64,000 nucleotides of DNA. It comes from Penium margaritaceum (taxonomy: Eukaryota; Streptophyta; Zygnematophyceae; Desmidiales; Peniaceae). The notes below the pieces were generated by a model that was not told where the DNA came from, did no database searches, and saw only the letters and a program-made list of their open reading frames with translations. Made by a program: the position numbers and the translations under genes. The stretch is taken from positions 123,417 to 187,416 of the forward strand of contig SZWC01001193.1 in assembly GCA_023375785.1 (NCBI GenBank). The letters are read 5' to 3'. Shown piece after piece: positions 23,601 to 33,589 of this stretch; the first letter of the stretch is position 1; the number at the start of each line of letters is the position of its first letter.

Positions 23601-24945
23601 TCCACTTTTTGCTGGATTGCTTCACCGTTCTCTAGCTTGCTCCAGTTTTCACTGGCTTGCTCTACCTTTACCTAGCTTGCTCCACCTTTCTCTGGCTTGC
23701 TCAACCTTTCTCTGGCTTGCTCCAACTTTCCCTGGCTTGCTCCCCTGTTCTATGACTTGCTCCATCGTTCTCTGGCTTGCTCCACCTTTTGCTGGCTTGC
23801 TCCACCTTCCTCTGGCTTGCTCCACCTTTCTCTGGCTTGCTCAACCCTTCTCTGAATTGCTCCACGTTTCTCTAGCTTGCTCCACCTTTCTCTGGCTTGC
23901 TCCACCGTTCCCTGGATTTCCCTACTGTTCTTCGGTTTGCTCCAGCATTCTCTGGCTTGCTCCATATTTCTGTGGCTTGCTCCACCTTTCTCTGGCTTGC
24001 TCCACCTTTATTTAGATTGCTCCACCTTTCTCTGGCTCCTCCACCTTTCTCTGGATGGCTCCACCTTTCCCTGGCTTGATCAAGCATTTTCTGGCTTGCT
24101 CCACCTTTCTCTGGCTTGCTCTACCTTTCTCTAGCTTGCTCCACCTTTCACTGGTTTGCTTCACCATTCTCATGCTTATTCCACCTTTCTCTGGTTTGCT
24201 CTACCTTCCCCTGGTTTGTTCCATCATTCTCTGGCTTTCTCACCATTCTCTGGCTCACTCCACCTTTCTCTGGCTTTTTCAACCTTTGTCTGGCTTGCCC
24301 CACCTTTCTCTGGACTGCTCCACCATTCTCTGGCTTGCTCCACCTTTCTCTGGCTTGCTCTGCCTTTTGCTGGCTTGCTCCACCTTTCTCTGGCTTGCTC
24401 AACCTGTCTCTGGCTTGCTCCACCTTTCTTTGGCTTGCTCTACCGTTCTGTGGCTTGCTCCACAATTCTCTGGCTTGCTCCACCGTTCTCAGGCTTGCTC
24501 CACTGTTCTTTGCCTTGCTCCACCGTTTTCTAGCTTGCTCCACCTTTCTCTGACTCACTCCAGCTTTCTTTGGCTTACTCCACCTTTCTCTGGATTCCTC
24601 CACCTGTCCCTGGCTTGCTCCACCTTTCCCTGGCTTGCTCCACCTTTCTCTGGCTTGCTCCATCTATCCCTGGCTTTTTCCACCTTTCTCTAGCTTACTT
24701 CACTGTTCCCTGGCTTGCTCCACCGTTTCTTGGCTTGTTGCACCTTTCTCTGTCTTGCTCCAGCTTTCTCTGGCATACGCCACCTTTCTGTGGCTTGCTC
24801 CACCTTTCTCTGGCTTGCTCGACAGTTGCCTTTCATGCTCATCCTTACTCTGGATAGCTCGACCTTTCTCTTTCTTGGTCCACCATTCTCTGGATTGCTC
24901 AACCGTTCTCTAGCTTGCTCCGCCTTTCTCTTGCTTGCTCCACCT
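20691..24945. repeat. 20-bp tandem array (TTTCTCTGGCTTGCTCCACC), left part
   Basis: About 4.25 kb, roughly 213 units, of TTTCTCTGGCTTGCTCCACC with point variants. Since 20 is not a multiple of three, every frame on the plus strand gives a 20-residue hydrophobic repeat (LSLACSTFLWLAPPFSGLLH type) and the minus strand a charged one; these long open frames are not genes. A characteristic run of variant units (GTTCTTT.. through ACTGGTCTCTGGC) occurs near 21010-21180 and again near 22917-23080, suggesting a higher-order period of about 1.9 kb. The array is split at 24945 by the LTR element and resumes in phase at 40205. Confidence 0.95.
24941..24945. repeat. target-site duplication, left copy (CACCT)
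   Basis: CACCT directly precedes the left LTR and is repeated directly after the right LTR (40200-40204). The five bases belong to the 20-bp array unit (..GCTCCACC TTTCTC..), so removing the element and one copy restores the array phase. Five-base duplications are usual for LTR-retrotransposon integration. Confidence 0.9.
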
Positions 24946-26332
24946 TGATACCCCCAATTTTACTACGCATAGTTCTCCTGTCCGCGCTCTCTTGTTCCGC
25001 GACTCTCTCATTCTGTGCCTGGTCCTTTCCGCGATTCTCTGATTCCGCGGCTCCGTGCAGCACTTGCCTGCTGCTCCTCTGCCGCCTCTCCTGATCTTCC
25101 GCCGATGTTTCACTCAACAGAGATCCCGCGTATGTGTAGTGCTCCGTGGCTCACTTCTTGCCGGCACGAGAGTCTGCCACCCCGTGGCCTCTGAATCCTC
25201 CGCCCGCGGAACCCCGTTCCGTGGCCGTGCGCAAGACCGTGGCATCGCCGGCAGCCCCTTCACCCCACTTGCGTTCCCTGGTGGTGACAATGTTTAGCGG
25301 AATCCTTGTCGGTCCCAAGATTAGAAGCAGATCGAGCAGTAAGACGTGCACACACTTGGAGGGGAAGAATTCGTCCTCCACGAAATGCTTCCGCGGAGAG
25401 CACTCTTCGGGTCCTTCAAGCAGCTGCGGATCTCAAAAGGAAGCGGGGGGTGTGAACCTGACTGACACTTGCGCAAATTAATGAGACATGAGGTGGGAAT
25501 CTGATCCTGAACAAGTTGGGAATAGGGCTTGTATTAAGTCAGATGGCACAAGATTAGAGTGAGAATACGTTGATTTTTCATAGAGAGGCAGATATTTAGA
25601 CACTAGTTCCTCCGCTACACCGCCACTTTATATTCACCAAATCTAGCTCTCTAAGTCTCCTACCACACTCTCTTCCCTTCCTTGGACTCCGTGCGGTGCG
25701 TCAGGCATGCTGCGGGTCTCATCCCTCATCAACCACCAGACTACTACATTTCCCTACTCTACTACTGCTTCTTCCTCTACTCCGCGGCTTGGGTGCATGC
25801 GGTCTTGTATTCTTCCTTGAATCTTCGTCTTCGCGCGGTGCGTCCTCCCGGTCTTCCTCCTTAATTACCTCTACCCACCCTGAGCTCTCATTGGTCGAGC
25901 TCCTTTCTGCCATCCGATTCTGCCGACCTGTGTCTTTGCACATCCAACGCTCCCCCTTCTTCGCGGCTCGGTTCATGTTCTCTTTCCACCGCGGATTCTC
26001 ACCCTGCTGTCCCGCCCCTTCTTGGCTCCTCCGCGACCATTGCTTCTAGTAGCCGTGGACAGGTCACCGTCGATTTCTGCTTCCGGGCGGCAACTTTCCC
26101 GCTTCTTTCCTTCACCGCTGCTGGATTCGGTGCCACCTCATGCTCTACCGCAATCTTGTTGCGGGAGCCAGCATACCTTGCGCGTTCTCCGTTGCTCCGT
26201 GGCTTCCCCTTTATCCTCCTCCGCGGATCTCTGATTGCTGCCGCCCCATTCTGTGGACTCGTGTGTCGTGACGATCTCCTTCCGCGGATCCATCATCTCC
26301 TCAGCGGAGATGCGGTGGATCTTCGCTTGACA
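24946..26332 (-). repeat. 3' LTR of the gypsy-like element (left on plus strand)
   Basis: 1387 bp, starting TGATACCCCCAATTTT and ending CTTCGCTTGACA on the plus strand. It aligns along its whole length with 38819-40199, with many CG/TG-type differences and short length differences. It contains several CCGCGG palindromes (for example near 25049, 25390, 25783, 25989, 26220 and 26281). Apparent plus-strand reading frames in it are also in the other LTR and are not taken as genes. Confidence 0.93.
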
Positions 26333-26379
26333 CTGATGCCCTCAACCCCCCCTTTACAAGACTCTGTCCCAGAGTTTCC

Positions 26380-27174
26380 TCAACGCAGCAGGCGTGTGAA
26401 CTTTCCTTGGGGACCTGGCCGCTGCCGCCGCTGGCAAGGACGGCAGTACGTCTCCACCTCTCCGCCTTCCCGTTGATATCTTGCGGAGCACTCCTGATGT
26501 ACATACAGCTGGCACCCTTTGCACCTGGCCCCTGCAGTGATGTCCTCCGCGCCCAGTCTCCATTTGCAAGTGGCGCAATGCGGAATCCGTTCATATGTCC
26601 TGCAACTGGTGCAGCGGTACACCATCTGCCCTTCCTCATTCCTTCCCACCTCTGTGGCACACTGCGCGTGAGCCCATCCTCCGCAGTGCTCATAGTGGCA
26701 TGCCATCCCCGTCACGATCCCCATGCATTCGTCTCCACAGCACTGCAGCCCAGAGTTTTCCGCTCCCCAATCTTCTTTTCCGGGCCAAGCCAAGCATTGG
26801 TGGCATGTCCACACTCCTTCCTTGCCCCTCTTGCCACATTGCTGATGGTACATCTTCAGGCACATGCCACATCCCTTGCCAAACTCCACCATCCCTTCCC
26901 GGCAGGCGGCGCATGCACGTTCTCGGGTTTCCGCGATGAAGCTGAGGTAGCAGTCTGTCTCTAGGAGCTCATTGCCCACGCATTGGTGGCATTGACCCTT
27001 CCAGACAGAGCTGCCCGCCACCAGGCATCCGTGGTGTGCAGACCTTGTGCAGACAGCACACTTTTGCCCATCCTGCACCGTCTTTAGGCATGTGGGACAT
27101 GTCGCGGATTGGTGCCCTTCCATTCCCTGTCCCTCCTCTTCCTCCGATTCTTCCTCTTCCTCTTCCTCATTCAA
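26380..27174 (-). pseudogene. four tandem PHD-like Cys/His fingers, 3' end of the gypsy-like element
   Basis: A 264-residue minus-strand frame with a short acidic N-terminus (runs of Glu) and four successive modules of Cys/His spacing close to C4HC3: CPTC..CAVC..HHGC..CHQC (about 24-65); CAAC..CGMC..HQQC..CHQC (about 87-125); CCGDEC..CHYEHC..HAQC..CTSC (about 140-190); and CATC..CKGC..HQEC..CRPC (about 198-245). PHD and related treble-clef fingers with this spacing often bind histone tails or DNA. The module lies between integrase and the 3' LTR, where chromoviruses carry a chromodomain, so a chromatin-targeting role is an attractive inference. It could also be a captured host gene fragment or a nucleic-acid chaperone. 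It is clearly inside the element because both LTRs bracket it. Confidence 0.6.
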
Positions 27175-27801
27175 TCAAGGTGCCTTGCGAACACCTCGTT
27201 GCTTCTCGATTTCCTCCCTGCACCTCGTGCACACCGCAGCCCCGCTTCGCCCTCCGCTCCCATCACGAGGTGGTGCTAGGCAGCCTGTGTAGATCTTGCG
27301 GAGGCATCCGTCACAGTCTTGCACCACCACTCCCCACCACTGGCCGCATTGAGCGCATTTCTTCTCTTCCAGTTCCTTCCTCCTTCTTTCTTCTGCCGCG
27401 ATCCGTCCCACCGCCTGCCACTGCCTCATCGTGGCCCCGGAAACGGTGCACGGACCTCTCCTCCGCTCTAGGGGCCCTTCCTTTTCTTCCTCCTCTTCCT
27501 CCTCCTCCTCCTCCTCCTCTGGGTCCCACCTTCCGCGGGGTGGTGCTCCCCCTGCGCCGGATCCTTCTCCCTCCTCCTCATCCTATTTCTTCGCGGCCTC
27601 CTCCTCAGCGGCTTCTTTCAGGCACCGCAGGCAGGTGCGATTTCGTCCGATGCAAGTCTTGGAGGCTCCGTCGGCATACTGGTGTGCTGGATTCCCGCAC
27701 ACCCGGCATACCACCTTTAGGAGTGGCTCAGCAGGGAGATTTTCTCCGCACCATACACACGGGCCCGTGTAGTTGGCCAGGGCCTTAGGGCTCATTGGCA
27801 C
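27175..27801 (-). pseudogene. two further Cys/His finger modules with acidic linker
   Basis: Two minus-strand frames continue the finger cassette upstream. 27583-27801 has CVWC..CRVC..H..CIGR..CLRC; 27175-27429 has CAQC (in KKCAQCGQWWG), CDGC, GCLAPP and CTRC. Between them lie Glu/Lys- and Gly-rich low-complexity stretches; the plus strand shows CCTCCT runs. Spacing resembles the four fingers at 26380-27174, giving six modules in the element. The region is broken. Function is inferred only from the fingers. Confidence 0.5.
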
Positions 27802-28074
27802 ACCAGTCCGCGGTGGTGCTCTCTGGGGTTGCTGCTAGGCCACCCCCGCGGAGGCTTGCTCGGGCTGTGGCTCTAACCTACCTTCAGTTCCCTCCTTTCT
27901 TCGGTCCTGTTGCTCCCTCTGTTCATGCCGTCTTTCCTACTGCTACTCCCGCTGCATTCCCCGCCGCAGCTGCTCTCGTCGTTGTTCATTCCTCACCTCC
28001 TCCGCGGCTTGTTTGCGGACATCAGATTCTTCCTCCTCAACCTCCTGTGGTTCCTGGCTCCATTCCTGTTCTTG

Positions 28075-28407
28075 CTACGACACCTGTTTTTTGCAGACGT
28101 CCAGCACCTCCTCCGCTCTCCATCCCCGTGAACCCTTCCACTGTCCTAGAGGCGGCAGGCGACCTCTCGTCCCGGGGATGTGCGTTTGCCATGCTGGTGG
28201 CATCAGCACAAACTTCGTGGCCGGATAACTGCAGTCGCTGAACCCTTCCGGTCCTTCCAGCCACACTTGCCCCGCCTCAACGCTAGCTACGCGGTACACC
28301 TCCCACGGCTCCCCTGCCTCTCGCCCCGCACTGGGGAAGGGGCGGAGGTACACAAGTGGCCCTCCTTGATAGGCCCATGGTTTAGCCGTCGGTTGGCCGC
28401 ATCGCAT
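28075..28407 (-). pseudogene. integrase C-terminal SH3-like region
   Basis: A 110-residue minus-strand stretch containing GGPLVYLRPF, WEVYRVASVEAGQVWLEG and YPATKFVLMPP. This order (GxLV.., then W..YRV.., then a short beta pattern) matches the small SH3-like domain after the catalytic core of Ty3/gypsy integrases. It lies directly downstream of the core at 28488-29325. The remainder up to the finger cassette (27802-28074) is Ala/Pro-rich without a recognised domain. Confidence 0.5.
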
Positions 28408-28487
28408 CCACGCCAGGCAGCGACCGAGCCCCTCAATCGTGCCCCCGCCCGCATGGCCCTTGTCCTCTCACAGCGCTCGCGGAACCA

Positions 28488-29325
28488 TTATGCGACCTCC
28501 TTGTCCTTCTCTTCCTCCGAGAGCTTCTCCTGCTCCTCCGGAGCAAGCGGCAGCCTCAGCGGCTTCTTGGACATGCCCATCGCCGCCCGCAGAGGTTGTC
28601 CGAAGAGCAGCATGTGGGGTGAGAAGGAGGTTGCACAACTGGGTGTTGTGTTGATGAAGTGCGCCGTCTTCTTCAGCTTCTCTGCCCGGCTGCTACCATC
28701 CGCGGTGGCCACTACCCGCTCCAATATTTCATGCACCCGCTCCACTTGCCCCTGGGACTCTGGCCTGTACCGCGCGGAGTGCACATGGCGGACCCCCCAC
28801 TCCTTTAGCTCCTCTCTGAAGGCCCCCATGAACTCTGTGCCGTTGTCGCTATGCACCACGCTGCACCCACCAAAGCGGTAAAAGATTTCCTCGCGGATGA
28901 ACCTTGCTGCGGTGGCAAAGCTCTTGTTGGGCACAGCGCGGACCCAGAGGAACGTCGTGAAATGGTCCACCGCTGCAATCCAGTACCGGTTCCCTTGGTC
29001 GCGGTGCGAGCGAGGGCCGTGGAAGTTGATGATGATTTTCTTGAGCGGTTCGCCGATAGGGGAGGGCTGGAACAGTGGCTGGTCCCGTGGTGTGGTTTTC
29101 CGCGCTCGCTCGTAGGGGGCGCAGTGCTGCACCACTTCTTTGATGAGAGCCGCCAGGTTCGGTAGGTGGATGATGGGCGTTTGGTAGTCCTTCAGCGCCT
29201 GCGTACCCGTGTGGTGTTGGCGGTGGTAGGCCTTCACAACTGCTCTCTACTGCGTGGGTGGGGGTACCCACAGGACGCGTGGAGTCAATCTCCAGACGCG
29301 GCCGTCCTCCCATGCATACTGCTTG
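28488..29325 (-). pseudogene. gypsy-type integrase catalytic core
   Basis: The minus-strand sequence shows the H2C2-like region (YHRQHHTGTQALKDY, then VVQHCAPYERARK) followed by the DDE core: YWIAAVDHFTTFLWVRAVP, CSVVHSDNGTEFMGAF and ESQGQVERVHEILE supply the three acidic residues at expected positions. After the core come NTTPSCATSFSPHMLLFGQP, typical of the end of the rve fold, and an acidic Glu/Lys tail. Integrase joins cDNA ends to host DNA. The position downstream of RNase H supports Ty3/gypsy. The fossil lies within a broken polyprotein. Confidence 0.88.
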
Positions 29326-30305
29326 CACAGACGGGCCAGATCGTCCTTTTTCCTCCGGTCGAATTCCACACCCAGCCGTATTTCCAGATCCGCGTACACC
29401 TTCTGCGCCTCCGCTTTCTGCTGCTCCTTGCTGCTAGCGCGGAGAAGGATGTGGGCGGTTTGCCAGATCCGCCAGTCCTGTGTCTCCATGGGCCCCTTCC
29501 TCTCCGCTTTCTCTGTCACCGCTTTCCCCAGTTTTTGCTTCGTCTCCGGCATTCTTGCCGGCAGTCCGCGCGCTTGCCTTCCATCCTGCTCCGCTTTCAT
29601 CACCTCAAAATTCTTGCGGTTCTCTTCATCGTAGACCGGCGGCTCTCTATCCCAGGAATCAGGTGCACGGAACAGCCCAAGGATTCCAACCGCTCGAAGT
29701 TCCCCCTTATCCCACTGTTCCCACAGTCTGCTCTCAGCGGGGCCGCTTGGTCGTCTGCCGCGTCCCCCAACGCGGTGTAGCTCAAGCACCTCCTCCTTTT
29801 TGTGCGGAGCCGCTCCCGGAGCCCGTAGTAATCCCTGGCTGCGTGTAATGGGCAGTTCCTCTTCCAAGCCTCCCGGCGACTCACTGATTTTGGAAACCAC
29901 CATCACCGCCGCCTCTTTCTCTGTGCGTCCCCTCCTTTCCGCTCCCTTGCGTACAGCTGCTGTTGCGGTTTCTCCCAAGACAGGCCGCAGTGGGGCCGGC
30001 ACCATCTCCGCTGGCATCTGGACTCTACGGAAGACTGCCATCAGGAGCTCTGCTGCATGCGCGGCCTTCCGCTGGACTTGCACTAACTGTTGTGGAGTTA
30101 CGCCGGGGCTGGGGCCTTCATGTGTACGAGGCTGTTTCTCCCTCCGTGACTCTGCCGCCGCTGCCTCTTTTGCCTTCCTTTTTTCTCTCGGGACAGGAGT
30201 GGTCTCCTCCGGGACAGTCTGTCCCGGCTCCTCACTTCGGTTGGTGTCTACTGCCGGCGCTGTTGTTCTGGTCTGGCTTAGCGTTTCTACTGCCTTCCGC
30301 ACCAC
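29247..30305 (-). pseudogene. charged linker region ending at the integrase zinc region
   Basis: A 352-residue minus-strand frame rich in Glu, Lys, Arg and Ala, largely helical or disordered in appearance, with Pro/Glu segments (PEETTPVPREKRKAKEAAAA). The last 60 residues (VYADLEIRLGVEFDRRKKDD, then LCKQYAWEDGRVWRL) resemble the segment that precedes the H2C2 zinc region in gypsy polyproteins. The rest has no domain I recognise. It forms part of the unusually long segment between RNase H and integrase. Confidence 0.5.
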
Positions 30306-30389
30306 TGCCGCCGCTCGGGCCTGGAGTTGTGCCTTCCGCCGGAGGGAGCCAGCGGATGGCTCCGGGCGGTGGCGCTTGGCACCTGCTTT

Positions 30390-31310
30390 TTACCTTTTCC
30401 CCATTTGCTTTTCTCCTTCTGCTGCTGCATGCCTCGCCGCGGCTCTGGCTACTATCGTTTCCCTTGCTATGTCTACCGCTGTGCTACCTGTTCCAAGTCC
30501 GGCCGCCTCCGCGGTTGCCTGTGTTCCTGTTGCTACCTGTGCCTCCGTGGTTGTTGCTGCTGCTGCCTCTTCTGTTGGTGCTGCCATTGCCTCCGCTGCC
30601 GCTACTGCTACCTCTTTTTCTTGTACCGATGCCGCTGCTGTCGCTGCTACTGCTACCTCTGCTTCCGCTGCTGCCGTAGCTGCTTCTGATTCCCCCATGA
30701 TTTCCCTTTTGAGCTCCTTCGCAGCTTCCGTATCTGCCTTAGCCGCCTCTTCCCGCTCCTTGGCCAATCGGGCCCCTGTTACTGCGGCCTCCGCGGCCGC
30801 CCGATCTGTTTCGGCCGCCTCCTCCTCCCATTCTTTCCGCAGGCGCTCTTGCATCTGTTGCAACTGAGGGGTGGCTTGGGTGTATTCACGGGCCTCCTCT
30901 ACCTCCGCTTCCCTCCTGCTCTTGTCTTCTTGGCATACTTCCGCCGCCTCCTTGGCCCAGTGCCGCACCTCTTCTTGCTTGAGACGTAGTCCTTTTTCAT
31001 TCACCACGGTCCAGTGTGCTTCCGCAAACGCTGCCGCCACCCTGGTGCATATCACATTCTGGAACGTCAGTGTCCAACACTTTTCCATGGCTTCCATCCA
31101 TCGTCCCTCAGACACCTGAGTGTAAGCAAGCAGCGATCTCTCCTTTTGCGGATACTGAACACTCCACTTGGCGTAGACGAGGTTGAGCAAGTATCCCCAC
31201 CTCCACTCGTCTGCCGCGGATCTTCGTCTTGGTGCCTCCGCCGATCCGGGTGCCTGGTCGTTCACGTGGTACAGAATGAGGGCCCTGGCCCTCTCCTGGA
31301 GCAGATGCAC
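30390..31310 (-). pseudogene. Ala/Glu-rich coiled-coil region of the gypsy-like element
   Basis: A 306-residue minus-strand frame. Residues about 1-110 are mixed and Trp-containing (DEWRWGYLLNLVYAKWSV, GRWMEAMEKCWTLTFQN) and look folded. From about 115 onward it is a long heptad-like, Ala/Glu-rich helix (LQQMQERLRKEWEEEAAE) ending in Ala/Thr repeats. The plus-strand complement is Ala/Leu/Cys low complexity and is not a gene. The Trp-rich front could be a diverged gag-like or structural domain; I cannot name it. Confidence 0.45.
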
Positions 31311-32441
31311 GTACCGTCTCTCCGGACTGCTCCGCTAGTCCCTCCGCACCCGGTTCCACCATACTCGAGCGGCCTCCAGTGAGGGGTCCGCCCGCTCAGT
31401 GTCCAATAGTTCCGTGACGCCTGTCATGTCGCTGGCCACCCTTGGTTTGATGCTCATGCTGTTCCGCAACGTCAAGACAAGGCATTTTGCGCCTGCTATT
31501 TCCAGCAGGAGCACCTGCCTCTCTTGCAATTCGAGGGCTAGCACCCCCGTTGCTGCTCCCTTTAGCACCACATGCCACATTGTGCCAAACAGTGAATCCT
31601 CAAACTCCGTGTGGATCACTTCCGGAATCTCTGTCACTAGCTGGAGCATGACGCTGCTCACTACTTCAAGCAGTAGGGCTCCCTTGGGCTACTCCCCACT
31701 GTCCCCCGAGCTTTCTTCAAGGTGCGTTCTTGCCCCTTCCATCACCGTTTTTGTGCCCAGCAGGGGGCGTGTGGGTTGTCGAGTTGGGCTACCGCGCGAG
31801 GTAGGCGGCGAGTGAGAGAGCGCAGTCGTGGCCGGTGAGGGGACTGGGGTGGTCAGGGTCCGGGCCCCATCTCATGGGCTTGGAGTTGGTGTGACGGTTG
31901 TTCTTGCCGCCTCTTGTGTTGCTCCTGCCACGGGCTCCATGCGCCGGAGGATCCGAGTCGGTGGTGTGCTTGTGGCCGGGCCTTGTCGCGATGGGCCTGG
32001 TGACTTGGCCACAGGGGGCGTGGCCTGCGGGGGTGTTCCTTCTGCGGGGCTAGACCGAGGTGGGATTGCCGCTGCCGGTGTTGTGGTTGGTGTCTGGGTC
32101 ATCCCTGCGGCGGGGCTAGGCCACGGTGAGGCCGCAGCCGCTGCTGGCGTGGCCGTTACTGGTGTTGGCGGTGTTCTTGTCACAGAGCCAGGTCAGGACG
32201 CGCCTGTCGTGGCCATGTGCGTTGCTGGTGTCTTTACAGGCGCAGTCCTTGTTGTGGGACCCTACCGCGGTAGAGCCGCTGTCCCCGTTGGTGGTGTTGG
32301 TATTCGTGCCAGGCGGTGTCCCGCGCCCGTGTTGAGAGCAGGGCGACGTAGCTGTCGTCGGGAGGATCCACCCCCCCGCGACGAAGGCGCGGACCCCGTG
32401 CCTTGGTTGCGTGCCATGTCGGATGTTCCGTAGGCGAGAGC
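31311..32441 (-). pseudogene. unrecognised and Pro/Thr-rich region between protease-like and coiled-coil parts
   Basis: Minus-strand coding-like stretches at 31335-31661 (VMLQLVTEIPEVIHTEFED, HVVLKGAATGVLALELQER, apparently a small alpha/beta piece) and 31872-32183 (very rich in Pro, Thr and Ala). Nothing matches a retroelement domain I know. The Pro/Thr part is probably a disordered linker. Confidence 0.4.
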
Positions 32442-32900
32442 TCAGCTACGTGTTATCCGTCGAGTGTGTCGAGTGCCAGTGAGGGCTGAGTTGAGGGTGG
32501 AGAGGACTGCGCGAGGAGATGGCCGATGCGAAGTAAAGAGTGGAGTGAACGATCGAATGCCGGAACTCGAAATGACACTGAGGATGCCTGCGCCGATCAA
32601 TATATCCGCTTGGCGCAGCGCGAGCCAGTCTGCCGCGAGCAAGATGTCATATGTGCGGACGTCACAAACCTGAACGGTTTGTGCCGCATGTACATTTGCC
32701 ACCTGCATGGGGAGGCCTGAGATCTGTCCGAGCGGCGCGTCGATGTCTCCGGTAGAGATAGAGAAGCAGAGTCGAGTGGGCTGGATGAGCTACTGCATGT
32801 GGAGCGAGCAAACCATCCGGAGCGCAATCGTGGTGTGTGTGGTACCGGTGTCCACAATGGCCACAAATTTGCGTCCATGTATCCACACGTAACACCACGC
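32442..32900 (-). pseudogene. second retropepsin-like region, downstream of RNase H
   Basis: On the minus strand near 32847-32855 lies FVAIVDTGTTHTTIAL, a typical aspartic-protease active-site segment (DTG followed by hydrophobic-Thr). Further downstream come GLPMQVANVHAAQTVQV and RTYDILLAADWLALRQADI, equivalent to the flap and C-terminal LLGxDxL region. The protease upstream of RT (35324-35640) has the same landmarks in the same order (IIDTGATHT, GLPMQVGSLHEPLHVQV, RTYDVLLGMDYLVPRWA), so the two are paralogous. A protease after RNase H is not the usual Ty3/gypsy layout. The region is broken, and it could be a remnant of a nested or recombined relative. Confidence 0.65.
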
Positions 32901-33589
32901 CACGTGGACCTCGGAAGGTGCGGGCGATCCAGGGGTGAGGGAGGCGGGTGACCAGATGCGTGGGGCACGTGCGGCGACACCGCGTACACTAGAGTGAGTG
33001 AGGAGGATGCTTCGGGATAGCAGGCGGATGCCGGTCATGCTGTCTCGCGTGCATGAGAGGCGGATGCCAAGAGGGGAAAGGGAGGTATTGTGAGTGGTGA
33101 AGAGGGCACGGAGACTGTCTGCAGACTCAGAAGAGTGAAGAAGGAAGCCGACCAGAGTGAGGGGATGGCGGTTGTCAAGGAGTGATGTGGCGGGAACATG
33201 AGAGTGCGGGTTGCTCGACGGGCAGGTCCGTGGTGTAGCAGCGGACGGTCGCGGGGTTCTCGGGGGTGCATGTCGTGGGGGAAGATGGGATGCGATTTCC
33301 TCCAACTTCCAACCGCGGATAGTAGGGTTGTACCTGCAAGCAAGCTGTAGGCCAGACATGGAGAGGGCTGGTAGGGTGTCCGCGACGGCCAACTCAGCGG
33401 TGGGGTCGAGTTCATTCAGGAGTTGCAAGGCGACCTCCTGTTCCTCCTCATCAAATTCCCTTGCCACTCCCTCCCATTCTGCTTCAGAGGTTAGAGGTGG
33501 TGTCTCGACAACAGGGATATGCTCCGCGACATTCGAAGGTGTCTCCGCTGCATTCGGAGGTGCCTGGTCAGGCTCTGGCCAGCCAGGGC

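Noticed and set aside
25055-26476. Plus-strand frames in the left LTR, with counterparts at 38928-40101
   Set aside because: They occur at the same place in both LTRs and are low-complexity Ser/Arg/Pro translations of LTR sequence, with no known domain.
26380-27174. A free-standing host PHD-finger gene
   Set aside because: It lies between integrase and the 3' LTR of an element with matching LTRs and a target duplication, on the element's coding strand, so it is described as part of the element. Capture from a host gene remains possible.
26407-31815. Several plus-strand frames of 120-355 residues opposite the gypsy-like coding region (for example 29800-30867)
   Set aside because: Ala/Ser/Leu/Pro-rich antisense shadows of the minus-strand coding; no domain recognised.
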